Of a DNA stretch of 64,000 bases, positions 18,621 to 29,885 are shown one piece after another. The stretch's first letter is position 1. Every line of letters starts with the position of its first letter. Made by a program: the position numbers and the translations under genes. The stretch covers positions 4,190,001 through 4,254,000 of the forward strand of contig NZ_JAFCJI010000001.1 in assembly GCF_018131105.1 (NCBI RefSeq), read 5' to 3'. Under the pieces are notes generated by a model that ran no database searches, was not told where the DNA came from, and was given only the letters and a program-made list of their open reading frames with translations. Source of the stretch: Bradyrhizobium manausense (lineage in GTDB: Bacteria > Pseudomonadota > Alphaproteobacteria > Rhizobiales > Xanthobacteraceae).

Positions 18621-19151
18621 ATGCTGCGCCGCCTTCTTCAACCGGTCTGGGTCCTGCTGGCGATCATCTTTTTGATCGAAGCCTGGCTGTGGGATCATTG
18701 CGAGCCGATCGTCGCGCGGGTTGTCGCGCTCATCCCGCTCGCCCGGTTCAAATCATGGCTGGCGGATCGTGTCGACGCGCTGTCGCCTGCGATGACGTTG
18801 ATCGTCTTCGCCGTTCCGATCATCCCGCTGTTTCCGCTCAAGCTTGTCGGCCTGTGGCTGCTCACGCATGAATACTGGACCAGCGCGGTCTTCACGATCC
18901 TGTTCGCCAAGATGCTCGGCGTCGGCGTCACCGCCTTCGTGTTCGACGTCACGCGCGACAAGCTGCTGGAGATGCACTGGTTCGAGCAGCTCTACGAGCT
19001 GGTGCTGAAAGTGCGTGCCAAGGCGACCGAGGTGGTCGAACCGGTCAAGCGCCGCATCAAGGAATTGCTTAGCGGCAACGGCGAAGGCTGGTCCTCGCGG
19101 ACGCTTCGCCTGATCCAGCGCTTCCGCAAGAGCGTGCGCGAGGCGCGCTGA
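18621..19151 (+). CDS. Small membrane protein of unknown function
   Basis: A 176-residue protein with an N-terminal hydrophobic helix (VWVLLAIIFLIEAWLW), a second and third hydrophobic region around residues 57-105, and a basic C-terminus rich in Arg and Lys (VKRRIKELL, RFRKSVREAR). The body is of the kind found in unnamed alphaproteobacterial membrane proteins next to lpdA. It starts 35 bases after lpdA on the same strand, so it is probably the last gene of that transcript. No catalytic motif was seen. Confidence 0.8.
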   Translation: MLRRLLQPVWVLLAIIFLIEAWLWDHCEPIVARVVALIPLARFKSWLADRVDALSPAMTLIVFAVPIIPLFPLKLVGLWLLTHEYWTSAVFTILFAKMLGVGVTAFVFDVTRDKLLEMHWFEQLYELVLKVRAKATEVVEPVKRRIKELLSGNGEGWSSRTLRLIQRFRKSVREAR

Positions 19152-19174
19152 GAGGCGGCCTCGCCTTTATCCTT

Positions 19175-19220
19175 CGTCATTGCGAGCGGAGCGAAGTTGC
19201 AAAGGCTCCTCGCAATGAGG
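19175..19220. repeat. Short palindromic repeat, CGTCATTGCGAG family
   Basis: CGTCATTGCGAG at the left end and CTCGCAATGAGG at the right form an inverted repeat between two convergent genes. It shares its ends with the element at 501-588 but is truncated in the middle. Confidence 0.7.
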
Positions 19221-19241
19221 CGGCGAGGGCCGTAGTTCCCC

Positions 19242-19835
19242 TCACCCGTGCAGATGCAACAGATGCGGCGCCCAGGCGCCGAGCATGGTCATGCCCAGCC
19301 CGGCGAGCGTCAGCAGGCCGGCGATCCAGGCGAGCGGCAGCATGCCGGTGATGATGGTCGCCGATGCCAGCACGATGCCGATCTGGAACGCGGCCGACGC
19401 CAGCTCGAAGTGATGATATTTCGCCGTCGCCTCGTCGCGTTCATGCTCGGCATGCTTGGCCTTCTCGGCGAGCTGCTCGGTGCCTTCGCCGGTCTCGGGC
19501 TCGGAGCGGTAGCGCGTCGCCGTCTTCTGCCAGTCGTCGATCTGCTTCTGCACCGTGGCCTTCATGGCGTCGTCGGTGGCGGTGCCCAGCGTCAGCTTGC
19601 CCTGGTCGGCGGCGGTTTGCACGACCGTGCGGCGGATGCTCTTGGCCTGGAAGAACGCCCAGAGATTGGAGGCCTCGACGTTCTTGCTGATGGACTCGGT
19701 CTGGGCGCCCTTGCCGAGCGTTTCCGAGATCGCCAGGAACAGCGCGAGCACCGCGATCAGAAGGGCGATCTTCTTGTTCTCGCCGGATGCGTGCTCGGCA
19801 TGTTCGGCGTGCTCCATGCTTTCGTGTGCGCTCAT
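19242..19835 (-). CDS. DUF4337-type membrane protein
   Basis: A 197-residue protein starting with a His/Glu-rich soluble stretch (HESMEHAEHAEHA), then a transmembrane helix (IALLIAVLALFLAISETL), a long charged helical domain containing ESISKNVEASNLWAFFQAKSI, and two further hydrophobic helices near the C-terminus. This layout and the ASNLWAFFQAK segment match DUF4337. Function is unknown. It is convergent with the upstream plus-strand gene and transcribed in the same direction as xerC. Confidence 0.85.
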   Translation of the reverse strand: MSAHESMEHAEHAEHASGENKKIALLIAVLALFLAISETLGKGAQTESISKNVEASNLWAFFQAKSIRRTVVQTAADQGKLTLGTATDDAMKATVQKQIDDWQKTATRYRSEPETGEGTEQLAEKAKHAEHERDEATAKYHHFELASAAFQIGIVLASATIITGMLPLAWIAGLLTLAGLGMTMLGAWAPHLLHLHG

Positions 19836-19925
19836 CAGTCCCTCCTGCCTCGGTTCCGCAACGATTGACCGAACCGCGCGGCCTGCGCAAGAGGCATGCT
19901 CGCTATGACAGCTTCATGTCAGGAT

Positions 19926-20891
19926 TCAGCGCCGCGGATGCGCGCTCGCATAGACTTCAAGCAGCCGCTCGGAATCGATGCCGGTATACACTTGCGTGGT
20001 CGAGAGCGAGGAATGGCCGAGCAATTCCTGGATCGCGCGCAGGTCGCCGCCACGCGAGAGCAGATGCGTGGCGAAGGAGTGGCGCAGCGCGTGCGGCGTC
20101 GCGCTGTCGGGCAATCCGAGTGCGCCGCGCAGCCGCTCCATCGTGAGCTGGATGATGCGCGGACTGAGCGGGCCGCCGCGGGCGCCGACGAAGATCGGCC
20201 CCTCGGCCGGCAGCGCGTGCGGGCACATCGCGACATATTCCTGCACCAGCGCCAGCACGTTTTGCAGCACCGGCACCATCCGGGTCTTGTTGCCTTTGCC
20301 GGTGACGATGAGAACATCGCCTTCGCCGGGTCGTGGCACCTCGCGACGCTTCAGGCCGAGCGCCTCGGAAATACGCAGGCCTGATCCGTAGAGCAGCGCC
20401 ATCACGGCGGCGTCGCGCACCAGGATCCAGGTCTCGCGGTCCTCGCCGGCGCGCTCGTCGGCGTCCGCAAGCCGTTTTGCGGATGCCATCGGCAGCGGCT
20501 TGGGCAGGCTTTTCGCGACCTTGGGCGCACGGATGGCGGAGAGTGCGCCGACCTTGCCCTTGCCTTCGCGCTCCAGGAAGCGGCCGAACGAGCGCAGGCC
20601 CGCGAGCGCGCGCATCAATGAACGGCCGGCAATCTCGTCGGCGCGGCGCATCGCCATGAAAGCACGGATGTCGGTCGCTTCCAGCGAGGCGAACCGCTCC
20701 AGCGTGACGCGCTCGCCCCAATGGGCACAGAGGAAATCCAGGCACTGCCTGAGATCGCGGCCATAGGCCTCCAGCGTCTTCGGCGACAGCCGCCGCTCGG
20801 CGCCGAGATGCAACAGCCAGCGCGCCATCTCCTGCGCGATCGAGGGATCGGCGCTGGCAAGCTCGATGACTGGGGCGGCTGCTTTGCTCAT
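19926..20891 (-). CDS. xerC: Tyrosine recombinase XerC
   Basis: This 321-residue recombinase has the core-binding SAM-like domain (residues 15-110) and the catalytic domain with Arg173 (SGLRISE), Lys199 (TGKG), His267-x2-Arg270 (HALRH), His293 (LLGHSS) and Tyr302 (TTQVYTGID). Length and motif spacing are those of chromosomal XerC, which resolves chromosome dimers at dif with XerD. It is divergent from priA, a usual alphaproteobacterial arrangement, so I do not read it as a mobile-element integrase. Confidence 0.95.
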   Translation of the reverse strand: MSKAAAPVIELASADPSIAQEMARWLLHLGAERRLSPKTLEAYGRDLRQCLDFLCAHWGERVTLERFASLEATDIRAFMAMRRADEIAGRSLMRALAGLRSFGRFLEREGKGKVGALSAIRAPKVAKSLPKPLPMASAKRLADADERAGEDRETWILVRDAAVMALLYGSGLRISEALGLKRREVPRPGEGDVLIVTGKGNKTRMVPVLQNVLALVQEYVAMCPHALPAEGPIFVGARGGPLSPRIIQLTMERLRGALGLPDSATPHALRHSFATHLLSRGGDLRAIQELLGHSSLSTTQVYTGIDSERLLEVYASAHPRR

Positions 20892-21001
20892 GCGCTCTGG
20901 ACGGAGTGATTCCGCACAGTATATCGCATCACACCCGTTTACTGTTCGCTAAGGCGGCCCCGGGGCGATAGCCTCAAGGCCCCAAGGTTCCGATTCTCTC
21001 C

Positions 21002-23212
21002 ATGGATCATCCGTCACGCAGCTCGACCGTCCCCGCCAACGTGACCCGCATGGTCGACGTGCTGGTGCCGGTCGCGCTCGACCAGACCTATTCCTACAAG
21101 GTGCCGCGCGGCATGGAGCTGAAGGCCGGCGATCTCGTCGGCGTGCCGCTTGGAGCCCGCGAGGTGGTCGCCGTGGTCTGGGCGGAAAATGCCAATCCGG
21201 ATCCGCGCCTGCATAACCGTCTCAAGGAGGTCAGCGAGAAGCTCGACGTTGCGTCCCTCCAGCCCGAGCTGCGTTCGGTCGTCGACTGGGTCGCCAATTA
21301 CACGCTGAGCCCGCGCGGCATGGTGCTGCGCATGTGCCTGCGCATGGGTGAGAACCTCGGTCCCGAACGGGTGCGCGCCGGCGTGCGGCTAACAGGCGAT
21401 TCCCCGCGGCGGCTGACGCCGGCGCGGGCGCGCGTGATGGAGGTGCTGTCGGACCGGCTGCTGCACGCCAAATCCGAGGCAGCCAGGGAGGCCGGCGTCT
21501 CGGCCGGCGTGATCGACGGCCTCGTCGACGAAGGCACGCTGACGGTCGAGCCGATGCCGCCGCCGCCACCACCGCCGGCGCCCGATCCGGAGTTCGGCCG
21601 GCCGGATTTCTCGCCGCTCCAGCGCGCCGGCGTCGATGCGATGCGCGCGCTCGCGGCGAACGGCACCTTCCACGTCGCGCTGCTCGACGGCGTCACCGGC
21701 TCCGGCAAGACCGAGGTCTATTTCGAGGCCGTCGCGGAAACCATCCGCCGCGGCAAGCAGTCACTGATCCTGATGCCGGAGATCGCGCTGACCGGCCAGT
21801 TCCTCGATCGTTTCGCGCAACGCTTCGGCGTACGTCCGATCGAATGGCACTCCGAGCTCACCCCGCGCACCCGCGCGCGCAACTGGGCCGCGATCTCCGA
21901 AGGCACCGCGCCGGTCGTGGTCGGCGCGCGCTCGGCGCTGTTTCTGCCCTACGCCAATCTCGGCCTCATCGTAGTCGATGAAGAGCACGACCAGGCCTAC
22001 AAGCAGGACGAAGGCGTGCATTATCACGCCCGCGACATGGCCGTGGTGCGCGCGCATATTGCAAAGATCCCGATCGTGCTGGCCTCGGCCACGCCCTCGG
22101 TCGAGTCAGAAGTCAATGCGCGCAAGAACCGCTATCAGCGCGTCGCGCTGCCGTCGCGCTTCGGCGGCCAGCACATGCCGCATATCGAGGCCATCGACAT
22201 GCGCCGCGAGCCGCCTGCGCGCGGCCGCTATATCTCGCCGCGCTTAGCCGGCGAGATCAGAAAGGCGATCGAGAAGCGCGAGCAGGCGCTGCTGTTCCTC
22301 AATCGCCGAGGCTACGCGCCGCTGACGCTGTGCCGAGCTTGCGGCCATCGCTTCGCCTGCACCATCTGCGATGCCTGGCTGGTCGATCATCGCTTTCGCC
22401 AGCGCCTCGTCTGTCACCATTGCGGCTTCTCGATGCCGCGGCCCGCAACCTGTCCGCATTGCGCGGCAGAGGAATCGCTGGTCGCGGTCGGCCCCGGCGT
22501 CGAACGCCTGCAGGAGGAGGCCGCCGCCCTGTTCCCCGACGCGCGCACCATGGTGCTGTCGAGCGATCTCATCACCTCGATCGAGACGATGCGCAGCGAG
22601 CTTGCCGAGATCGCGGAGGGCCGTGTCGACATCATCATCGGCACGCAGCTCGTCGCCAAGGGTCATAATTTCCCGCGGCTCAATCTCGTCGGCGTGGTCG
22701 ATGCCGATCTCGGTCTTTCCAACGGCGATCCGCGCGCGGCGGAGCGCACCTGGCAATTGCTCAACCAGGTGATCGGCCGCGCAGGTCGCGAGCAGGGCCG
22801 CGGCGTCGGCTATCTCCAGACCCACCAGCCCGATCATCCCGTGATGAAGGCACTGATCGCCTGCGACCGCGAGGCCTTCTACGACAGCGAGATCGATCTG
22901 CGCGAGCGCACGCTCTATCCGCCGTTCGGACGGCTCGCGAGCCTGATCATTTCCGCGGGCGATCGTCCGAGCGCGGAAGGCCTGGGCCGCAGGCTCGTTG
23001 CGCTCGCACCGCACGACGAACGCGTCGTGGTGCTGGGCCCCGCGGAAGCCCCGCTCGCGGTCATCAAGGGCCGCTACCGGTTTCGCATTCTGGTGAAATC
23101 GGCTCGCGGTTTTGATCTGTCCGATTATCTGCGGAACTGGCTCGCGGTGTGCCCGAAGCCGAAGGGCAACCAGAAGCTCGAGGTCGATGTCGATCCACAG
23201 AGCTTTTTGTAG
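21002..23212 (+). CDS. priA: Primosomal replication protein N' (PriA helicase)
   Basis: A 736-residue superfamily 2 helicase: N-terminal 3'-DNA-binding domain (VDVLVPVALDQTYSYKVP), Walker A GVTGSGKTEV, DEEH box VVDEEHDQAYKQ, cysteine-rich zinc region (CRACGHRFACTIC ... CHHCG ... CPHC) and motifs V/VI (GTQLVAKGHNFPRL, QVIGRAGRE). It restarts stalled replication forks. A proline run (PPPPPPPPAP, about residues 185-195) lies in the linker ahead of the helicase. Confidence 0.97.
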   Translation: MDHPSRSSTVPANVTRMVDVLVPVALDQTYSYKVPRGMELKAGDLVGVPLGAREVVAVVWAENANPDPRLHNRLKEVSEKLDVASLQPELRSVVDWVANYTLSPRGMVLRMCLRMGENLGPERVRAGVRLTGDSPRRLTPARARVMEVLSDRLLHAKSEAAREAGVSAGVIDGLVDEGTLTVEPMPPPPPPPAPDPEFGRPDFSPLQRAGVDAMRALAANGTFHVALLDGVTGSGKTEVYFEAVAETIRRGKQSLILMPEIALTGQFLDRFAQRFGVRPIEWHSELTPRTRARNWAAISEGTAPVVVGARSALFLPYANLGLIVVDEEHDQAYKQDEGVHYHARDMAVVRAHIAKIPIVLASATPSVESEVNARKNRYQRVALPSRFGGQHMPHIEAIDMRREPPARGRYISPRLAGEIRKAIEKREQALLFLNRRGYAPLTLCRACGHRFACTICDAWLVDHRFRQRLVCHHCGFSMPRPATCPHCAAEESLVAVGPGVERLQEEAAALFPDARTMVLSSDLITSIETMRSELAEIAEGRVDIIIGTQLVAKGHNFPRLNLVGVVDADLGLSNGDPRAAERTWQLLNQVIGRAGREQGRGVGYLQTHQPDHPVMKALIACDREAFYDSEIDLRERTLYPPFGRLASLIISAGDRPSAEGLGRRLVALAPHDERVVVLGPAEAPLAVIKGRYRFRILVKSARGFDLSDYLRNWLAVCPKPKGNQKLEVDVDPQSFL

Positions 23213-23230
23213 CGACAAGGCACATTGCGC

Positions 23231-23255
23231 TCCCTCCCCCGCAAGGGGGGAGGGA
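23231..23255. repeat. GC-rich stem-loop after priA
   Basis: TCCCTCCCCC (23231-23240) pairs with GGGGGAGGGA (23246-23255). There is no T-run. It is a common intergenic palindrome in alphaproteobacteria and could slow or protect the priA message. Confidence 0.5.
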
Positions 23256-23295
23256 ACGCACCTGTACGTGCCGCCCACGTTGATGCAACGACAAC

Positions 23296-23333
23296 CAAAC
23301 AAAAAGCCCGCCGTCCCCCAAGACGGCGGGCTT
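23296..23333 (-). terminator. Terminator of the RlpA-like gene
   Basis: A perfect 12-bp stem (23304-23315 with 23322-23333) is followed on the minus strand by TTTTTGTTTGG. It lies about 80 bases downstream of the rlpA-like stop and may also serve priA from the other side. Confidence 0.85.
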
Positions 23334-23416
23334 GTTACCCGCGGCGCATCAAACTGCTCATGTCCGTGCGGACGATGATGGAAACTGCGCGTGTGGGCTG
23401 AGGCGCCGGAGCGCCG

Positions 23417-23923
23417 TTAGGAGACGACTTCCGCGGTGACGCGGCCGACGCCGGCACCGGTGAGGCCGATGGCGCGGGCAGCGCCGGTGGAGAGGTCGAG
23501 CACGCGGCCGCGCACGAACGGGCCACGGTCATTGATGGTGACGATCACGCTCGAGCCGCCGTGGGTGACGCGCAGCTTGGTGCCGAACGGCAGCGAGCGA
23601 TGCGCCGCGGTCATGGCGTTCTGGTTGAAGCGCGCGCCCGAGGCGGTGCGGCTGCCGGACTCGTTGCCGTAATAGGAGGCCATGCCGGAGAAGCTGCGGC
23701 CCGTGCCCTGCGACGGCGTCATCGACGCGTTGGCGTTGCGCCAATTGGAGGTCGCGTTGGAGTCGTCCTGGGCGTGATGGCGGTGGTGGTGAGAATACCG
23801 GTGGTGATGCCTCGATTTGGCGGAAGCCTCGGTGGCAGTTCCACCGACGATGAGAGTTGCAGCGACGAAAGCGATCGCCGTACGCGGCCGGGTCACGGTG
23901 CCCAGCGTCTTCAAAGACAGCAT
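23417..23923 (-). CDS. rlpA: RlpA-like septal lytic transglycosylase (DPBB domain)
   Basis: A 168-residue secreted protein. The N-terminus has a hydrophobic signal (TAIAFVAATLIVGGTATEASA), then a His-rich linker (RHHHRYSHHHRHHAQD), then a double-psi beta-barrel domain: GMASYYGNESGSRTASG, MTAAHRSLPFGTKLRV, VTINDRGPFVRGRVLDLS. These segments are the RlpA signature, which cleaves denuded glycan strands at the septum. There is no SPOR domain, as in many short alphaproteobacterial members. Confidence 0.9.
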   Translation of the reverse strand: MLSLKTLGTVTRPRTAIAFVAATLIVGGTATEASAKSRHHHRYSHHHRHHAQDDSNATSNWRNANASMTPSQGTGRSFSGMASYYGNESGSRTASGARFNQNAMTAAHRSLPFGTKLRVTHGGSSVIVTINDRGPFVRGRVLDLSTGAARAIGLTGAGVGRVTAEVVS

Positions 23924-24570
23924 TTAGTGGTCCCTACGCTAGTAATGCCACATATGTGGCAAGTGGAGCCCCCATCAGTTTGCGAGCGGGACCGCGTTTC
24001 GATTCCTAATGAGGCGTGAATTGGGCAGTAAATCCGTTCGATGTCGCGTTGAAATATCTTGTGATCTGAATCGATATTCAGCCGAAGTTTCGTGATCTTT
24101 CGCTTTAACGAATAATTAACCGATCTATTACTTGCGAATACTGTAAAGTGAAGTTGTTACTCTTCGTGTTTAGAAATGAGTAAGTATTCGGAGGCCGCTG
24201 CCGGCGCGGTCAGCGTCACGCCTCTGCGAGCCGTGTTCATGGCCGCTATGCGCTGAAGGCAGGAACGAATGGGCGTGTTGCCGACGAACGGCCCGCGGCA
24301 ATTCCGTGGCGTGGCAGACATTGCGGCGCCCCCTATAAGGAGGTCGCGCGCTGCGACGAACTGGCGACAGAAGGTCGTGCCTTTAATTTGGCGTCATGTT
24401 GCACGTGCGCGCCTGCTATGTTAGCAAAGCCGCGATTTTAACGGACCCGGCACGTCCCGTGCCGGCCGAGAATCAAAGTCCCGCTTGAATTCCAAGGGCT
24501 TGGATCGCTAGGCGCCGCGTTGTGGCGACGGTTTTTCCCTTGCGAATTTGACAGCACAAAGAGCGCGTCT
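23924..24570. other. Non-coding gap between rlpA and atpH
   Basis: This 647-base region has no convincing gene. Its middle (about 24040-24180) is clearly AT-rich against the surroundings and probably holds the rlpA promoter region on the minus strand. The right half leads into the atp operon and should contain its promoter; I could not place boxes with confidence. Very short ORFs inside it lack supporting signals. Confidence 0.6.
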
Positions 24571-25130
24571 GTGGCTGCAGAAGATACGTCCGTTTCCGGT
24601 GTGTCGGGTCGTTATGCAACGGCCTTGTTTGAACTGGCCCGCGACCAGAAATTGGTCGACGAGGTCAAGGCCGATCTCGAAAGGTTCGAGGGTCTGCTGA
24701 ACGAAAGCGCTGATCTCAAGCGCCTCGTCCGCAGTCCGGTTTTCGCGGCTGACGCCCAGTCCAAGGCCCTCTCGGCCGTCCTGGACAAGGCTGGCATCGC
24801 CGGCATCTCCGCCAATTTCCTCAAAGTGCTGACCGCCAACCGCCGCCTGTTTGCGGTGGCTGACGTCATCCGCGCCTATCGCGCTCTCGTCGCCAAGTTC
24901 AAGGGCGAAGCGACCGCGGATGTCACGGTCGCGGAAGCGCTCTCGGACAAGAATCTCGACGCCCTCAAGGTTGCCCTGAAGTCGGTGACCGGCAAGGACG
25001 TCGCGCTCAACGTGAAGATCGATCCCTCGATCATTGGTGGCCTCGTCGTCAAGCTTGGCAGCCGCATGATCGATAGTTCGCTTCGCACCAAACTCAATTC
25101 GATCAAGCACGCGATGAAAGAGGCAGGCTG

Positions 25131-25131
<1 letters not shown>
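24571..25131 (+). CDS. atpH: F1 ATP synthase delta subunit
   Basis: The protein has 186 residues from the GTG at 24571, giving the usual alphaproteobacterial start (V/M)AAEDTSVSGVSGRYATALFEL. The frame is open to 24520 but that addition is not family-like. The C-terminal segment DPSIIGGLVVKLGSRMIDSS is the conserved OSCP/delta motif. It links F1 to the b stalk. The stop overlaps the atpA start (TGATG at 25129-25133). Confidence 0.95.
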
Positions 25132-26660
<1,529 letters not shown>

Positions 26661-26704
26661 GTAGGCCGTCAGGGCCGGGCTAAAGCGCGAAGCGCGTCTT
26701 CGCA

Positions 26705-26782
26705 AATGATGTCCCGGCCATCCACGCTCATTGCGTGGAAGACGGAGACGTGGATGCCCGGGACGAGCCCGGGCATGACGAC
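26705..26782. repeat. Palindromic repeat in the atpA-atpG gap
   Basis: The segment contains CCATCCACGC ... GCGTGGAAGACGG and GATGCCCGGGACGAGCCCGGGCATGA, which forms a strong hairpin. A close copy of the right half (GTGGATGCCCGGGACAAGCC and onward) is found at 42485-42513. It is a dispersed element inserted inside an essential operon. Confidence 0.75.
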
Positions 26783-26836
26783 TGGGATAGGCTAGCGGCT
26801 TGACCGTAAGGGTCGAACCGCCGGGGTGAACGAAGA

Positions 26837-27709
26837 ATGGCGTCACTTAAAGACATGCGCGTCCGCATCGCCTCCACCAAGGCGACGCAAAAGATCACCA
26901 AGGCCATGCAGATGGTCGCGGCCTCGAAGCTGCGCCGCGCGCAGACCGCCGCGGAAGCTGCACGTCCCTATGCCGACAAGATGAGCGCGGTGATCTCCAA
27001 CATCGCCGGCGCCGCTGCGGGTTCGCCCGGCGCGCCGGTGCTGCTGGCCGGCACCGGCCGTGATCAGGTCCATTTGCTGCTGGTCTGCACCGGCGAGCGC
27101 GGCCTGTCCGGCGCGTTCAACTCGTCGATCGTGCGTCTCGCCCGCGAGCGTGCGCTGGCTCTGATGAACCAGGGCAAGGAAGTGAAATTCTTCTGCGTCG
27201 GCCGCAAGGGTTACGAGCAGCTCCGCCGCCAGTTCGACAAGCAGATCGTCGAGCATCTCGACCTGCGCAGCGTGCGCCAGATCGGCTTCGTCAATGCCGA
27301 GGATATCGCCAAGAAGGTTCTGGCGCGTTTCGACAACGGCGAGTTCGATGTCTGCACGCTGTTCTACTCGCGCTTCCGCTCGGTGATCGCGCAGATCCCG
27401 ACCGCCCAGCAGATCATCCCGCTGGTCGTCGAGGAGGGCGTTGCCGCCAACACGACGTCCTACGAATACGAGCCGGAAGAGGACGAGATCCTTACCCGTC
27501 TTCTGCCGCGCAATCTCGCGGTCCAGATCTTCCGCGCGCTGCTCGAGAACAACGCCTCGTTCTACGGCGCTCAGATGAGCGCGATGGACAACGCGACGCG
27601 CAACGCCGGTGAAATGATCCGCAAGCAGACGCTGGTCTACAACCGCACGCGTCAGGCGCAGATCACCAAGGAACTGATCGAAATCATCTCGGGCGCCGAG
27701 GCCGTCTGA
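26837..27709 (+). CDS. atpG: F1 ATP synthase gamma subunit
   Basis: This 290-residue subunit starts MASLKDMRVRIASTKATQK with the rotor coiled-coil ITKAMQMVAASKLRRAQ, and ends with the matching coil DNATRNAGEMIRK ... RQAQITKELIEIISGAEAV. It is the central shaft of F1. The order alpha-gamma-beta is normal. Confidence 0.98.
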   Translation: MASLKDMRVRIASTKATQKITKAMQMVAASKLRRAQTAAEAARPYADKMSAVISNIAGAAAGSPGAPVLLAGTGRDQVHLLLVCTGERGLSGAFNSSIVRLARERALALMNQGKEVKFFCVGRKGYEQLRRQFDKQIVEHLDLRSVRQIGFVNAEDIAKKVLARFDNGEFDVCTLFYSRFRSVIAQIPTAQQIIPLVVEEGVAANTTSYEYEPEEDEILTRLLPRNLAVQIFRALLENNASFYGAQMSAMDNATRNAGEMIRKQTLVYNRTRQAQITKELIEIISGAEAV

Positions 27710-27792
27710 CCAAGACGTATCGGTACCCATCACACGCAACATCCCGGTCAGATTGATCGTGGTCTAGAAGTTCGGATCGAAGGAGACATTCA

Positions 27793-29226
<1,434 letters not shown>

Positions 29227-29312
29227 GGGCGAATGGCGAACGGGGAGTAGCGAAAAGACGCGCTGCTCCCACGATTCGCCGCTCACCATCAGCTATTCGC
29301 TACTCGCAGGTA
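29227..29312. repeat. Inverted repeat in the atpD-atpC gap
   Basis: GAGTAGCGAA (29245-29254) pairs with TTCGCTACTC (29296-29305), and GCGAAT with ATTCGC inside. It resembles a dispersed genus-level element with the theme GCGAATGGCGAA. It fills nearly the whole gap between atpD and atpC. Confidence 0.65.
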
Positions 29313-29316
29313 CACC

Positions 29317-29724
29317 ATGGCCACCTTCCACTTCGATCTCGTCTCTCCGGAAAAGCTCGCCTTCTCGGGCGAAGTTGATCAGGTCGACGTCCCCGGCTGG
29401 GAAGGCGATTTCGGCGTGCTCGCCGGACATGCGCCTCTCGTGGCTGCGGTGCGGCCCGGCATCCTGACCATCATCTCCGGTGGCCAGAAGCAGAAAGTCA
29501 TCGTGCTCGGCGGTCTTGCGGAAGTGTCCGACGACCGCCTGACGGTGCTCGCCGACGTCGCTACCTCGATCGACGAGATTGATCGCGCGCAGTTCGCCGA
29601 CAAGATCGCGGAAATGCAGGACAAGCTGTCCGAGAAGGAAGGCGACGAGCTGGATAACGCGATCGCGCGGCTCGACCATTACAAGAGCATCCAGCAGGAG
29701 CTCAACACGACGGCGATGCACTAA
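29317..29724 (+). CDS. atpC: F1 ATP synthase epsilon subunit
   Basis: A 135-residue protein beginning MATFHFDLVSPEKLAFSGEVDQV, with the beta-sandwich segment PGWEGDFGVLAGHAPLV and a C-terminal helical hairpin (KIAEMQDKLSEKEGDELDNAIARLDH). It regulates ATP hydrolysis by F1. It is the last gene of the atp operon and is followed by a long stem-loop. Confidence 0.97.
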   Translation: MATFHFDLVSPEKLAFSGEVDQVDVPGWEGDFGVLAGHAPLVAAVRPGILTIISGGQKQKVIVLGGLAEVSDDRLTVLADVATSIDEIDRAQFADKIAEMQDKLSEKEGDELDNAIARLDHYKSIQQELNTTAMH

Positions 29725-29783
29725 TCCCGCGCGTCGCATTTGCGATCGCGGCGTTACCCCGATCTCGCAAAAACTGTAATAGA

Positions 29784-29817
29784 TTCAGCGCTCGTCACGT
29801 AAGTGGCGGGCGCTGAA
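29784..29817 (+). terminator. Long stem-loop after atpC
   Basis: Fifteen bases (29784-29798) pair completely with 29803-29817 (two G-U pairs) around a GTAA loop, followed by ACTTTGTT. It is a plausible terminator of the atp operon, though the T-run is weak. Confidence 0.65.
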
Positions 29818-29885
29818 ACTTTGTTGCACCGCGCCGGAGATAGCGGCATTCTGCGCCCGCGAATTTGGTCCGGGGCGGGTCACAG

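Noticed and set aside
19926..20891. Tyrosine recombinase as a sign of a mobile element
   Set aside because: Length, neighbours (divergent priA) and motifs fit chromosomal XerC; no att repeats or cargo lie beside it.
24178..24256. A 26-residue ORF starting ATGAGTAAGTATTC before the atp operon
   Set aside because: Too short, no ribosome site upstream and no conserved feature that I can see.
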